From: Stappia sp. MMSF_3263
Lineage (GTDB): Bacteria > Pseudomonadota > Alphaproteobacteria > Rhizobiales > Stappiaceae
Direction: 5' to 3'
Assembly (NCBI RefSeq): GCF_030733745.1
Contig: NZ_JASHIK010000026.1
Coordinates: 1-47,190 of the forward strand
Length of the DNA stretch: 47,190 nucleotides
Positions 36,548 to 44,312 of the stretch are shown here, piece by piece (positions within the stretch are counted from its first letter, which is position 1; every line of letters starts with the position of its first letter). Under the pieces are notes generated by a model, which was not told the origin of the DNA, ran no database searches, and was given only the letters and a program-made list of their open reading frames with translations. Made by a program: the position numbers and the translations under genes.

Positions 36548-39130
36548 ATGCACGGCGTCCATCCCGCGTCGGCCGCCCGCGGCCCGCGCCTTCCGCTTTC
36601 CCTTGCCCTGCGTTTCGCGCTGCGCGAGATGCGCGGCGGGCTGAAGGGCTTCTACATCTTCATCGCCTGCATCGCGCTCGGCGTCGCCGCGATCTCCGGC
36701 GTCGCCTCGGTTTCGCGGGCGCTGGTCGAGGGTATTTCCGCCGAGGGCACGACCATCCTGGGCGGCGACATGTCCTTCCGCCTCATCCACCGCACCGCCG
36801 ATGACGCCGAACTGGCCTGGCTTCGCGAGACCGGCGAGGTGTCGCGCATCGCCACGCTGCGCGCCATGGCGCGGGTGGCGGAGAGCGGCGAGCAGACGCT
36901 TGTCGAACTGAAGGCCGTCGACAGCGCCTTCCCGCTCTACGGGGAGATGCGCCTTGAGGAGGGCAAAGCGCTGGAAGACGCGCTTGCCCCCAGGGACGGC
37001 TTTCACGGCGCCGTCGTCGAGCCCGAACTCCTGGTGCGTCTCGGCCTGGAAAAGGGCGACACGATCAGCCTTGGCCGCGCCACGATACGCATCGCCGACA
37101 CCATCGTCGCCGAACCGGACCGGTTGAGCGACGGCATTAATTTCGGCCCGCGAATGATTGTCTCCGATGCCGGCCTGGCGGCAAGCCAGCTGGTCCAGCC
37201 GGGCAGCCTCGTGCGCTGGATCTACCGCCTGCGCCTGCCCGCCGGCACCACCGCGACGGATATCGAGGGGATCGAAAGCCAGGCCAACGAACGCTTTCCG
37301 CTGGCCGGCTGGCGGATCCAGTCCCGCGCCAACGCCGCCCCCGGCCTGCAACGCAATATCGGCCGGCTCGCCCAGTTCCTGACGCTGGTCGGCCTCACGG
37401 CGCTGGTCGTCGGCGGTGTCGGCGTCGCCAATGCCGTGCGCGCCTATCTCGACGCGAAGCGCCCGGTCATTGCCACCTTCCGCTGTCTCGGCGCCGATGG
37501 CGATTTCGTCTTCCGCGTCTATCTGTTCCAGATCCTCTTTCTCGCCGGCCTCGGCATCGCCGCCGGCCTTGTGCTCGGCATGGCGATCCCCTTCGCCGCC
37601 GCGAGCTTCCTTGCCGCAGTCATTCCCGTCAACGCGGTCGCCGCGATCTATCCGGCGGAACTGGGCCTTGGCGTCGTCTATGGCGGGCTCACCGCGCTCG
37701 CCTTCGCGCTCTGGCCGCTGGGGCGGGCCCATGACGTGGCGCCAAGCCTGCTGTTTCGCGATGATGTTTCGGCCGCAAGACGCATCCCGCGCCTGCGCTA
37801 CGTGCTGGCGACCCTGGTCGCCGTCTCGGCCCTTGCCGGCCTCGCGGTGGTGCTGTCCGGCGACCTCAGGATCTCGCTGACCTATGTCGGCGCCACCATC
37901 CTCGTTTTCCTGCTCCTGATGCTGATCGCCCGTCTCATCATGTCCGTTGCCCGGCGCCTGCCGGCCCCGCGCGGTGCGGAACTGAGACTGGCGCTCGCCA
38001 ACATCCATCGGCCGGGCGCACTGACCCCTTCCGTCGTGCTCTCCCTCGGCCTCGGCCTGTCGCTGCTCGTTGCCCTCGCCCTGATCGACGGCAACCTGCG
38101 CCGCGAACTTGCCACCACGATCACCGCGGAAGCGCCGAGCTTCTTCTTCCTCGACGTGCAACAGGGCGAGCGCGAGGCCTTCGATGCCCTGCTTGCCCGA
38201 GAGGCACCCGGCGCGAGGATCGACGGCGCGCCGATGCTGCGCGGCCGCATCAGTGCCGTCAACGGCGTGCCCAGCGACCAGATCGTCGCCTCGGAGGGCG
38301 GCGCCTGGGTCCTGCGCGGCGATCGCGGCATCACCTATGCGGCGACCAAGCCGGACAATGCGGTCCTGACCGAAGGCGCCTGGTGGGACGAGGACCATTC
38401 CGGCACGCCGCTCGTCTCCTTCGAGGCCGATGCCGCCAGCGACCTCGGCCTGAAGCTCGGCGACACGATCACCGTCAATGTGCTTGGCCGCGAACTGACC
38501 GCGACGATCGCCAACTTCCGCCGCGTGGAGTGGGAATCGCTCGCCATCAACTTCGTCATGGTGTTCTCGCCCAACACCTTCGCCGGCGCGCCGCACACCC
38601 ATCTGCGCACCCTCGCCTATTCCGATGGCGGCAGCGACGCGCGGGAGTTCGCCCTGCTGAAGACCCTGTCGGCACAGTTCCCGACGGTGACCGCGGTGCG
38701 CGTCAAGGACGCCATCGAGCAGGTCAACAGCCTGGTCGAACAACTGGCCTGGGCGATCCGCGCCGCGGCGTCGGTGACGCTCGTTGCCTCGGTGCTGGTG
38801 CTGGGCGGCGCGCTTGCCGCCGGTCATCGCCACCGGGTCTACGACGCGGTGATCCTCAAGACGCTGGGGGCGACCCGGGCCCGGCTGATCAAGAGCTTCG
38901 CCCTGGAATACGCGATGCTCGGCCTCGTCACGGCCACCTTCGCCGTGATCGCCGGCACGCTCGCCGCCTCCTTCGTGCTGGTCGAGATCATGGACGCGAG
39001 TTTCACCTTCCTGCCGGCAACAGCGATCGGCGCGGCGCTCGCCGCCCTGGTGCTCACCGTCGGCTTCGGCCTCATCGGCACCTGGCAGGTTCTCGGCCGC
39101 AAGCCCGCGCCCGTGCTGCGCAACCTGTGA
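36548..39130 (+). CDS. FtsX-like ABC permease, YbbP type
   Basis: 860-residue inner-membrane protein with two FtsX-like permease units. There is a helix at about 30-50 (FYIFIACIALGVAAISGVAS), a long periplasmic region, three helices around 280-400, a second periplasmic domain (about 530-720) and three helices to the end. GHRHRVYDAVILKTLGATRARLI is the coupling segment to the ATPase. ATG 36548 is preferred because GGGGAGG lies 7 bases upstream; GTG 36542, overlapping the ATPase stop, is too close to it. Confidence 0.93.
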   Translation: MHGVHPASAARGPRLPLSLALRFALREMRGGLKGFYIFIACIALGVAAISGVASVSRALVEGISAEGTTILGGDMSFRLIHRTADDAELAWLRETGEVSRIATLRAMARVAESGEQTLVELKAVDSAFPLYGEMRLEEGKALEDALAPRDGFHGAVVEPELLVRLGLEKGDTISLGRATIRIADTIVAEPDRLSDGINFGPRMIVSDAGLAASQLVQPGSLVRWIYRLRLPAGTTATDIEGIESQANERFPLAGWRIQSRANAAPGLQRNIGRLAQFLTLVGLTALVVGGVGVANAVRAYLDAKRPVIATFRCLGADGDFVFRVYLFQILFLAGLGIAAGLVLGMAIPFAAASFLAAVIPVNAVAAIYPAELGLGVVYGGLTALAFALWPLGRAHDVAPSLLFRDDVSAARRIPRLRYVLATLVAVSALAGLAVVLSGDLRISLTYVGATILVFLLLMLIARLIMSVARRLPAPRGAELRLALANIHRPGALTPSVVLSLGLGLSLLVALALIDGNLRRELATTITAEAPSFFFLDVQQGEREAFDALLAREAPGARIDGAPMLRGRISAVNGVPSDQIVASEGGAWVLRGDRGITYAATKPDNAVLTEGAWWDEDHSGTPLVSFEADAASDLGLKLGDTITVNVLGRELTATIANFRRVEWESLAINFVMVFSPNTFAGAPHTHLRTLAYSDGGSDAREFALLKTLSAQFPTVTAVRVKDAIEQVNSLVEQLAWAIRAAASVTLVASVLVLGGALAAGHRHRVYDAVILKTLGATRARLIKSFALEYAMLGLVTATFAVIAGTLAASFVLVEIMDASFTFLPATAIGAALAALVLTVGFGLIGTWQVLGRKPAPVLRNL

Positions 39131-39323
39131 TCGGCGCCGCGCGAATTTGCCTGAGCGGCCTTGCCGGCGCCGTTGCGGAACCGGCCATCGCGCCCCGGCG
39201 GTGGCATGTTTCTCCCCAGCCATGTCGCCCCGGGGGTTTCAATACGCGCATATCACGCTAGTCTCGCCGACGTTTGGCCGCCCTGCGTTCCGGGGTGGCA
39301 GTGCCATTTCGGGGGACACCAGC

Positions 39324-40103
39324 ATGACCAGACCCGCATTCCACCGCGCGCCGAAGACACGGCTGCGCACCGCCTGTGCCGCCCTGCTCGCCGCCACGCT
39401 GGCACTTAGCGCGACCGTCGCCCGGGCGGAATCGCCCTTCCACACCGGCGTCTGGCAGGTCAACGAGCCGACCGGCGCGCGTGGCCTCGTCGTCAGCGAC
39501 TGGCTGATCTTCGAGGACGGGCTGCCCAAGCGCTGGCTCTACCGCCGCGCCGGCACCAACGACCAGAACCAGTTCGACTTCCTCGTCCGCAACATGGGCG
39601 AAAGCACCTATGCCCCGGTCCAGGTCCGCGTCTATCGCACCGGCGACCACGAGATGAAGTTCACCACGTTCGAGAAGGGCAAGGAGCCGGTCGAGCACAC
39701 GTCCAACCGCCTCTCGATCCCCAACTACAAGAACTCCTGCCTGTCGGTGGAGAACAAGGGCGAGCGCCTCTTCGGCTCCTGGACCGGCACGACGGCCTCC
39801 TCCTTCAAGCGCCTGCGCCTGTCGAAGACCAAGCTCACCATTGACGGCCAGTCGCGCAGCGTCGATGTGTCCCCGGTGCGGGTCGGCCGTCTCGGCATTG
39901 TCGAGAACGGCCAGCCGATCGCCTTCCTCACCGATGCCGGCGGCGACTACGCCGTCGTGCAGTGGTTCAAGCCCGGTGTCGACATCGCCACCATGGGTGA
40001 TCCGAAGAAGGAGATCCTCGACTTCGCCCGCGAGGAAATCGTCCGCTGGCCGGGCGGCACCTGCGACCGGCAGATTGCCTCGCGCCTGAAGGCGATGAAG
40101 TAG
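39324..40103 (+). CDS. Secreted protein of unknown function
   Basis: Not recognised. 259 residues with a clear signal peptide (about 1-35, RLRTACAALLAATLALSATVARA before ESPF) and a good GGGGGA ribosome site. The mature part is beta-rich and soluble, with two cysteines (NSCLSVENKG; GGTCDRQIAS) that could form a disulfide, and a basic SFKRLRLSKTKLTIDGQSR stretch. WLIFEDGLPKRWLYRR and DAGGDYAVVQWFKPG look like ligand-binding strands. Its GC content matches the genome, so it is probably an old lineage gene. It lies between the YbbP-type permease and the ybhL leader on the same strand. Confidence 0.8.
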   Translation: MTRPAFHRAPKTRLRTACAALLAATLALSATVARAESPFHTGVWQVNEPTGARGLVVSDWLIFEDGLPKRWLYRRAGTNDQNQFDFLVRNMGESTYAPVQVRVYRTGDHEMKFTTFEKGKEPVEHTSNRLSIPNYKNSCLSVENKGERLFGSWTGTTASSFKRLRLSKTKLTIDGQSRSVDVSPVRVGRLGIVENGQPIAFLTDAGGDYAVVQWFKPGVDIATMGDPKKEILDFAREEIVRWPGGTCDRQIASRLKAMK

Positions 40104-40165
40104 GGCCTCGCCCCGGGCACCCTCAGGAGGATTAACCTCCGCGAAAAAATGACAGAACGGTAATG

Positions 40166-40270
40166 TGCCCGGAACCGATTGCATCTTGTTCCGGGCATGG
40201 CTTGCGCCCATATTCGGAGGGATGTGTGCGCAAGCTGGCCTGATGAGGGGCCATTTGCGCGGCACGCAAG
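40166..40270 (+). ncRNA. Structured leader of the BI-1 gene, candidate ybhL RNA motif
   Basis: A perfect 10-bp hairpin TGCCCGGAAC/GTTCCGGGCA (40166-40175, 40188-40197) is followed by CTTGCGC (40201-40207), which can pair with GCGCAAG (40228-40234) or, by six bases, with CGCAAG (40265-40270). The latter can instead pair locally with TTGCG at 40255. Further small hairpins lie near 40271-40300. A ybhL leader motif upstream of this gene family in alphaproteobacteria is established (Rfam ybhL leader); I assign it by position and structure, not by a covariance search. Confidence 0.55.
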
Positions 40271-40365
40271 GGTCTCGGAGACCATCGATCGCGCGTCGAT
40301 CGCCTGCATCCGATGGCCGGGGACCGCCCGAAAGGGCATATGTTTCAAGCATAGAGAGGATTTCG

Positions 40366-41151
40366 ATGTCGACCTTCGACCGCAATTCCAACACCAGGTA
40401 CGCTGCGGCCGGCGCGCAAGCACAGGCCGGCGTCTATGACGAGGGCCTGCGCGCCTACATGCTGGGCGTCTACAACTACATGGCGTTCGGCCTTGCCATC
40501 ACCGGCGTGCTCGCGCTGGCGACCGCCTATTTCGCCACCACGCAGGATTCTGCCCAGGCCGTGGCGACGCTCGGCAACGGCACGATGCTGACCCAGCTCG
40601 GCTACATGCTCTATGGCAGCCCGCTGAAGTGGGTGGTGATGCTCGCCCCCCTCGCCATGGTGTTCTTCCTCAGCTTCAAGGTCCAGTCGATGAGCGCCTC
40701 CACGGCGCAGATCACCTTCTGGGCATTTGCAGCCCTGATGGGCCTGTCGCTGTCCTCGATCTTCCTGGTCTACACGGGCGGCTCGATCGCGCGGGTGTTC
40801 TTCATCACCGCCGCCTCCTTCGGCGCACTGAGCCTTTACGGCTACACGACGAAGAAGGACCTGTCGGGCTGGGGTTCGTTCCTGTTCATGGGCCTGATCG
40901 GCATCATCATCGCCTCGCTGGTGAACCTGTTCCTCGCCTCCTCGGCGCTGCAGTTCGCCATCTCGGTGATCGGCGTGCTGGTCTTCGCCGGCCTGACCGC
41001 CTACGACACCCAGCAGATCAAGCAGATGTACCACGCCGGCGACAGCTCGGAGGTCTCCGCGAAGAAGTCGATCATGGGCGCCCTGCGCCTCTATCTGGAC
41101 TTCATCAACCTCTTCCTGATGCTGCTGCAGCTGTTCGGCAACCGCGAGTAA
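40366..41151 (+). CDS. Bax inhibitor-1/YccA family membrane protein (YbhL-like)
   Basis: 261-residue inner-membrane protein with seven predicted helices, from YNYMAFGLAITGVLALATAYF to LYLDFINLFLMLLQLFG. The second-to-last helical segment with FAGLTAYDTQQIKQMYHAG carries the BI-1 family Asp of the pH-sensing, calcium-leak type. Physiological role in bacteria is poorly known. The start is ATG 40366, with GAGAGGA just upstream; the frame continues through the leader, but those codons are within RNA structure and not conserved-looking. Confidence 0.93.
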   Translation: MSTFDRNSNTRYAAAGAQAQAGVYDEGLRAYMLGVYNYMAFGLAITGVLALATAYFATTQDSAQAVATLGNGTMLTQLGYMLYGSPLKWVVMLAPLAMVFFLSFKVQSMSASTAQITFWAFAALMGLSLSSIFLVYTGGSIARVFFITAASFGALSLYGYTTKKDLSGWGSFLFMGLIGIIIASLVNLFLASSALQFAISVIGVLVFAGLTAYDTQQIKQMYHAGDSSEVSAKKSIMGALRLYLDFINLFLMLLQLFGNRE

Positions 41152-41197
41152 TCGCGGCCGCGGCTGGCGCAGGCCGGAAACGGTACGCAACAACGAC

Positions 41198-41230
41198 AAA
41201 GGGCGCGGGGACATCACCCCGCGCCCTTTT
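41198..41230. terminator. Bidirectional terminator between BI-1 and DUF2794 genes
   Basis: A perfect 10-bp stem GGGCGCGGGG/CCCCGCGCCC (41201-41210, 41217-41226) with an ACATCA loop, followed by TTTT on the plus strand and TTT on the minus strand. It lies between two convergent genes and probably serves both. Confidence 0.9.
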
Positions 41231-41297
41231 GCATTTCCGCCCGCCGTAGCCGCGCCGAGCCTCAAACGCTCCCGCAGCCGGGTCGGACCGGGTCCGT

Positions 41298-41696
41298 TCA
41301 CACCAGGCTCAGGTGACGCTTCTTTTCGAAAACCTTGAGCACCTGGGCAAGATCGCCGCCGCGCTTCAGGATGATGCCGCCGGTGCCGAGCACCGCATAG
41401 GCGCCCTGGCGGCGGGCGTTTTTCGGCACCTTCTCGATGCGGAACAGCGGCATTTCCGAACTGCGCCGGAAGATCGAGAAGACGGCCCTGTCCTTGAGAT
41501 GGTCGATGGCGTAATCGCGCCATTCTCCTGCCGCCACCCTGTAGCCGTAGACGCGCAGGATCTGGTCGAGCTCGCGCCTGTGGAACGCGACGATCGCACT
41601 GGCGGGGGCCGGTGCGGCGGAGCTTCGCGGGGCAGGGTCGGCAACGGCCTGCGGCCCGGCCCCGAAGCGGGATCCCTCTTCGTCGAACTCGCTCAT
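41298..41696 (-). CDS. DUF2794 domain-containing protein
   Basis: 132-residue alphaproteobacterial protein of unknown function. The conserved core is FHRRELDQILRVYGYRVAAGEWRDYAIDHLKDRAVFSIFRRSSEMPLFRIEKVPK, with KKRHLSLV at the end; the first 35 residues are variable. The start MSEFDEEG has GGGAGG 4 bases upstream; an upstream in-frame ATG would add five residues. It faces the BI-1 gene across a shared terminator. Confidence 0.9.
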   Translation of the reverse strand: MSEFDEEGSRFGAGPQAVADPAPRSSAAPAPASAIVAFHRRELDQILRVYGYRVAAGEWRDYAIDHLKDRAVFSIFRRSSEMPLFRIEKVPKNARRQGAYAVLGTGGIILKRGGDLAQVLKVFEKKRHLSLV

Positions 41697-41944
41697 TGCG
41701 CCTCCCGCCATGGTGAGCCCGGATCGGGATTCGGGCCGTCTGGTCCCGTCGTCACGGCCTGCCGCCGTCATCCAGTCGTCATGATGGTCTCCGTGGTCCG
41801 CCTTTGGCAAGGCCCCAGTCCCGTCTCCCGCCGTCGCATGGGCCCATGCGCGCCGGGCCAGCCGGGTGCCCGCGTCCAGGGCCTGTCAAACCTGGCTGGC
41901 CGGGCTGTGTTCGCCTTCTTTTTCAGACCTCTGTCCGGTTCCTT

Positions 41945-42147
41945 GTCGATTTCATAGTTTTGCCCCAATGCAGCCCCGACGACGCCATCTTGGACCGCGA
42001 GATTGGCATCGTTGCATCAGGGATTGTCGGCAAGGCTTCGGTACGCAACAGCCCCCCAGCCCCCCGGGGTTTTGCCGCAAGAGTTCCCGGATCCGCCTCG
42101 CGGATCGGCACTGCAACCGGAAGGGCCGGCTATATGCCGGCCCTTTT
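41945..42147 (+). ncRNA. Candidate small RNA (unidentified)
   Basis: Inside the long gap are, in order, a long imperfect hairpin (41978-41990 with 42000-42013; 13-bp stem with one mismatch and one bulge), a small hairpin GATCCGC/GCGGATC (42090-42106) and a strong intrinsic terminator (42121-42147). A weak promoter-like pair, CTGTCC and CATAGT 16 bases apart, lies just upstream or at its 5' end. It does not match any RNA family I know (not 4.5S, 6S, tmRNA or RNase P by inspection). The 5' end is a guess. Confidence 0.4.
42121..42147 (+). terminator. Strong intrinsic terminator in the long intergenic region
   Basis: A perfect 10-bp stem AAGGGCCGGC/GCCGGCCCTT with a TATAT loop, ending in TTTT on the plus strand. 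No protein gene ends upstream on this strand, which implies a non-coding transcript. Confidence 0.85.
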
Positions 42148-42276
42148 CCCGTTTCAGGGATCCCGTTCTTTCGTCCCCCCTTCCAGGCGACACTTTTTCC
42201 CCGCCGCACGCATCTGGCGGGGACACGTCTGTCTCGCTGCCTTTTGTCCCTTGCCGATCGGCGCTATCATGGGCGC

Positions 42277-42798
42277 ATGAGTCTCGGCCTGACTGCCCTG
42301 CGCCCCGCGCGCCACGACGATGCCGAAGCGCTCGCCATCATCCACGAGGATGCCTGGCGATCGACCTATCGGGGCGTGATCGACGGTCTCGAGCTGGAGC
42401 GGATGATCTCCCGGCGCGGACCGAAATGGTGGCGCACCGCCTTGTCGCGCGGCGTCCGCATACAGATCCTGGAAGTCGCCGGCGTGGCCGCCGGCTACGC
42501 CACCTACGGGCGCAGCCGGATGCGCGAACTGCCCTTCGAGGGCGAGATCTACGAACTCTATATCCGCCCCGACCACCAGGGCCTGGGCTTCGGCGCGGAA
42601 CTGTTCGACGCCGCGCGTGCCGCGCTTGAGCGCTCCCGCCTTTCCGGCCTCGCCATCCGCGTGCTCAAGGACAATGACGCGGCCATCGGCTTCTATCTCA
42701 GGCGCGGCGGTCAGGTGCTGATGACCAGCCGCGAACGCATCGCCCAGACATCGCTGGAACTGACCGTCTTCGGCTGGTTCGCCGACGACACGGGCTGA
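42277..42798 (+). CDS. GNAT family N-acetyltransferase
   Basis: 173-residue acetyltransferase. The acetyl-CoA site is in IYELYIRPDHQGLGFGAELFDAARAALERS, and LAIRVLKDNDAAIGFYLRRGGQV is the C-terminal strand/helix. It resembles RimI-like or amine N-acetyltransferases; substrate unknown. The start MSLGLTALRPARHDD is the natural family start. It is convergent with the flavoprotein gene, three bases apart. Confidence 0.9.
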   Translation: MSLGLTALRPARHDDAEALAIIHEDAWRSTYRGVIDGLELERMISRRGPKWWRTALSRGVRIQILEVAGVAAGYATYGRSRMRELPFEGEIYELYIRPDHQGLGFGAELFDAARAALERSRLSGLAIRVLKDNDAAIGFYLRRGGQVLMTSRERIAQTSLELTVFGWFADDTG

Positions 42799-42801
42799 GC
42801 C

Positions 42802-43380
42802 TCACACCGCCTTGCCGAGCCTGCCGACCCGCGCGATCCAGCCCTTGCGTGTTTCCTCGCTCGAGCCCTGCACCGGCGAGAAGGTACGGAAGCGGATGCC
42901 CTTGAAGCCGCAAAGCCCCAGGATCTGCGATTTCATCGCCCGGTATCCCGGCACCCGCTCGACCAGGTAGAGATACCAGCGGGGCGAATCCGCCGTCACC
43001 AGCACCTCGGCCGTGCGCCCTGCAAGCAGCTGTTCGGGCAGCGCCTGGCCCTCCTTGTACTTGAAGGCGAAGCCCGGCAGCAGCACCCGGTCGATAAGCC
43101 CCTTCAGCTTTGCCGGCATCAGGCCCCACCACATCGGGTGGACAATCACCATGTGCTCGCACCAGGCGATCTTCTCCTGCACTTCCGCAAGACACAGCTC
43201 CAGCGGCTTGTCGACACCAAAGCCCGCGCCCATGTCGGGATCGAAGCTCATTTCGCACAGGCGCAGCAGCTTCACGTCGTGGCCGGCCTGCCAGGCTCCA
43301 TCGGCATAGGCGGCGGCCAGCGCTCCGCACAGGCTGTCGGGGCCGGGATGTCCGTCCAGAACCAGAATGCGTTTCGGCAT
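42802..43380 (-). CDS. NAD(P)H-dependent oxidoreductase, flavodoxin-like (MdaB/Kef-ancillary type)
   Basis: 192-residue FMN/FAD flavoprotein. The N-terminal ILVLDGHPGPDSLCGALA binds the flavin phosphate, VIVHPMWWGLMPAKLKGLIDRVL is the quinone/NAD(P)H signature, and PGFAFKYKEGQALP follows. It probably reduces quinones by two electrons, avoiding radical formation. It is divergent from a TetR regulator with two palindromic operators in the gap, so it is likely de-repressed by quinones or electrophiles. Confidence 0.9.
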   Translation of the reverse strand: MPKRILVLDGHPGPDSLCGALAAAYADGAWQAGHDVKLLRLCEMSFDPDMGAGFGVDKPLELCLAEVQEKIAWCEHMVIVHPMWWGLMPAKLKGLIDRVLLPGFAFKYKEGQALPEQLLAGRTAEVLVTADSPRWYLYLVERVPGYRAMKSQILGLCGFKGIRFRTFSPVQGSSEETRKGWIARVGRLGKAV

Positions 43381-43416
43381 TGTCTCTCTCCGGGTTCGAG
43401 TGTATCCATGCATAAT

Positions 43417-43428
43417 TGACCGCGGTCA
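43417..43428. promoter_or_regulatory. TetR operator 1
   Basis: Perfect 12-bp palindrome TGACCGCGGTCA, nearest the flavoprotein gene. It shares the half-site TGACC with operator 2; the centre-to-centre spacing is 32 bp. Confidence 0.7.
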
Positions 43429-43447
43429 TTTTTTGATGCCTCATTTT

Positions 43448-43461
43448 TTGACCATGGTCAA
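43448..43461. promoter_or_regulatory. TetR operator 2
   Basis: Perfect 14-bp palindrome TTGACCATGGTCAA, nearest the tetR gene. An 11-bp direct repeat TCATTTTTTGA (43426-43436 and 43441-43451) links the two operators. Confidence 0.7.
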
Positions 43462-43522
43462 TAATTAATTCGCGCGGCGTCTTCACGCCGTGTGCGACCC
43501 CATCGCCAGGGAAAGGACAGGG

Positions 43523-44152
43523 ATGGTCGGACGTCCGCAGAAGCGTACCCGCGAGACCCGCGACAAGATCCTCGCCGCGGCGTGCGACCTGTTCGACGCG
43601 CGCGGCTACGAAGAGACAAGTGTCGATGCCGTGGCCGAGCGCGCCGGCGTTGCCAAGGCAACCGTCTTTGCCCACTTCACCGACAAGACGAGCCTGCTGA
43701 TCGCAGCGCGGATCGGCAGCCTCGACGCGCTCGCGGAGGCGATGCGCGCGGCGATCGACAAGGGGCCATCCGGCGATCCGGCCGACTTCCTTGCCGGCCT
43801 GTTGCACCCCTGGTTGTCGCTCTACCGCGCCGACCCGGAGTTCGCCCGTCTCTATCTCGTCCAGTCGACGCTCAAGGACGCCCCTTGGACCCGCCAGTTC
43901 CTGGACATCTGCTACCGTCTGGAGGAGGCTGTCATCGAGGCGGTCACCTTGCTGCAGCGCGCCGGCCACCTCGCCGCCGGTGCCGAGCCCGTGCTTCTCG
44001 CGCAGGGAATACTGGCCTTTTTCTACCACATGATCGTCGGCTTCAGCATCGGCGCCATTGCGCAGGCCGAGGAGCAAGCCGCCATCTTCGACCGGCTCGT
44101 CTCCCGCTGGTTGTCGACCGCGCGCCCTCTTGACGCAGATGGTGTTTCCTGA
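43523..44152 (+). CDS. TetR/AcrR family transcriptional regulator
   Basis: 209-residue dimeric repressor. The helix-turn-helix is KILAAACDLFDARGYEETSVDAVAERAGVAKATVFAHFTDKTSLL (about 16-60), and the all-helical C-domain binds an unknown ligand. The start MVGRPQKRTRETRD has AAGGA upstream; GTG 43490 would add eleven unconserved residues. The paired palindromes upstream suggest control of itself and the divergent flavoprotein. The following TRAP operon, 160 bases away, may or may not be in its regulon. Confidence 0.92.
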   Translation: MVGRPQKRTRETRDKILAAACDLFDARGYEETSVDAVAERAGVAKATVFAHFTDKTSLLIAARIGSLDALAEAMRAAIDKGPSGDPADFLAGLLHPWLSLYRADPEFARLYLVQSTLKDAPWTRQFLDICYRLEEAVIEAVTLLQRAGHLAAGAEPVLLAQGILAFFYHMIVGFSIGAIAQAEEQAAIFDRLVSRWLSTARPLDADGVS

Positions 44153-44312
44153 AAAGTTGCAAGTGAAACTAATATGGACCGTATCGGCCGTTTGCCGTCA
44201 CCTTCAGGAGGCTTTCCGGGAGAAGACGCCACCGGCCGCGTGCGAAAGACCAGAACGGATGCCGGCGCAGGAAAACGAGGCGCCAGGACGTCCGGATCAA
44301 GGGAGGACAGGA

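Larger units (their letters stand above)
41697..42276. other. 580-base intergenic region
   Basis: The longest gene-free stretch in the window. No convincing coding frame was found. It contains a candidate small RNA with a strong terminator (41945-42147); the remaining 3' part (42148-42276) has only pyrimidine-rich sequence leading to the GNAT gene. Confidence 0.6.

Noticed and set aside
36383-39223. A 946-codon open frame on the minus strand opposite the FtsX-like permease
   Set aside because: Antisense shadow; rich in Gln/Gly/Glu/Arg with no domain, while the plus strand encodes a clear permease.
40222-40365. Upstream in-frame ATG giving a longer BI-1 protein
   Set aside because: GGAGG is only one base from this ATG, the extension is not membrane-like, and it covers the RNA hairpins; ATG 40366 has a proper ribosome site.
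41866-42276. In-frame extension upstream of the GNAT gene
   Set aside because: It crosses a strong terminator and has Arg/Pro-rich non-conserved sequence; MSLGLTALRPARHDD is the natural start.
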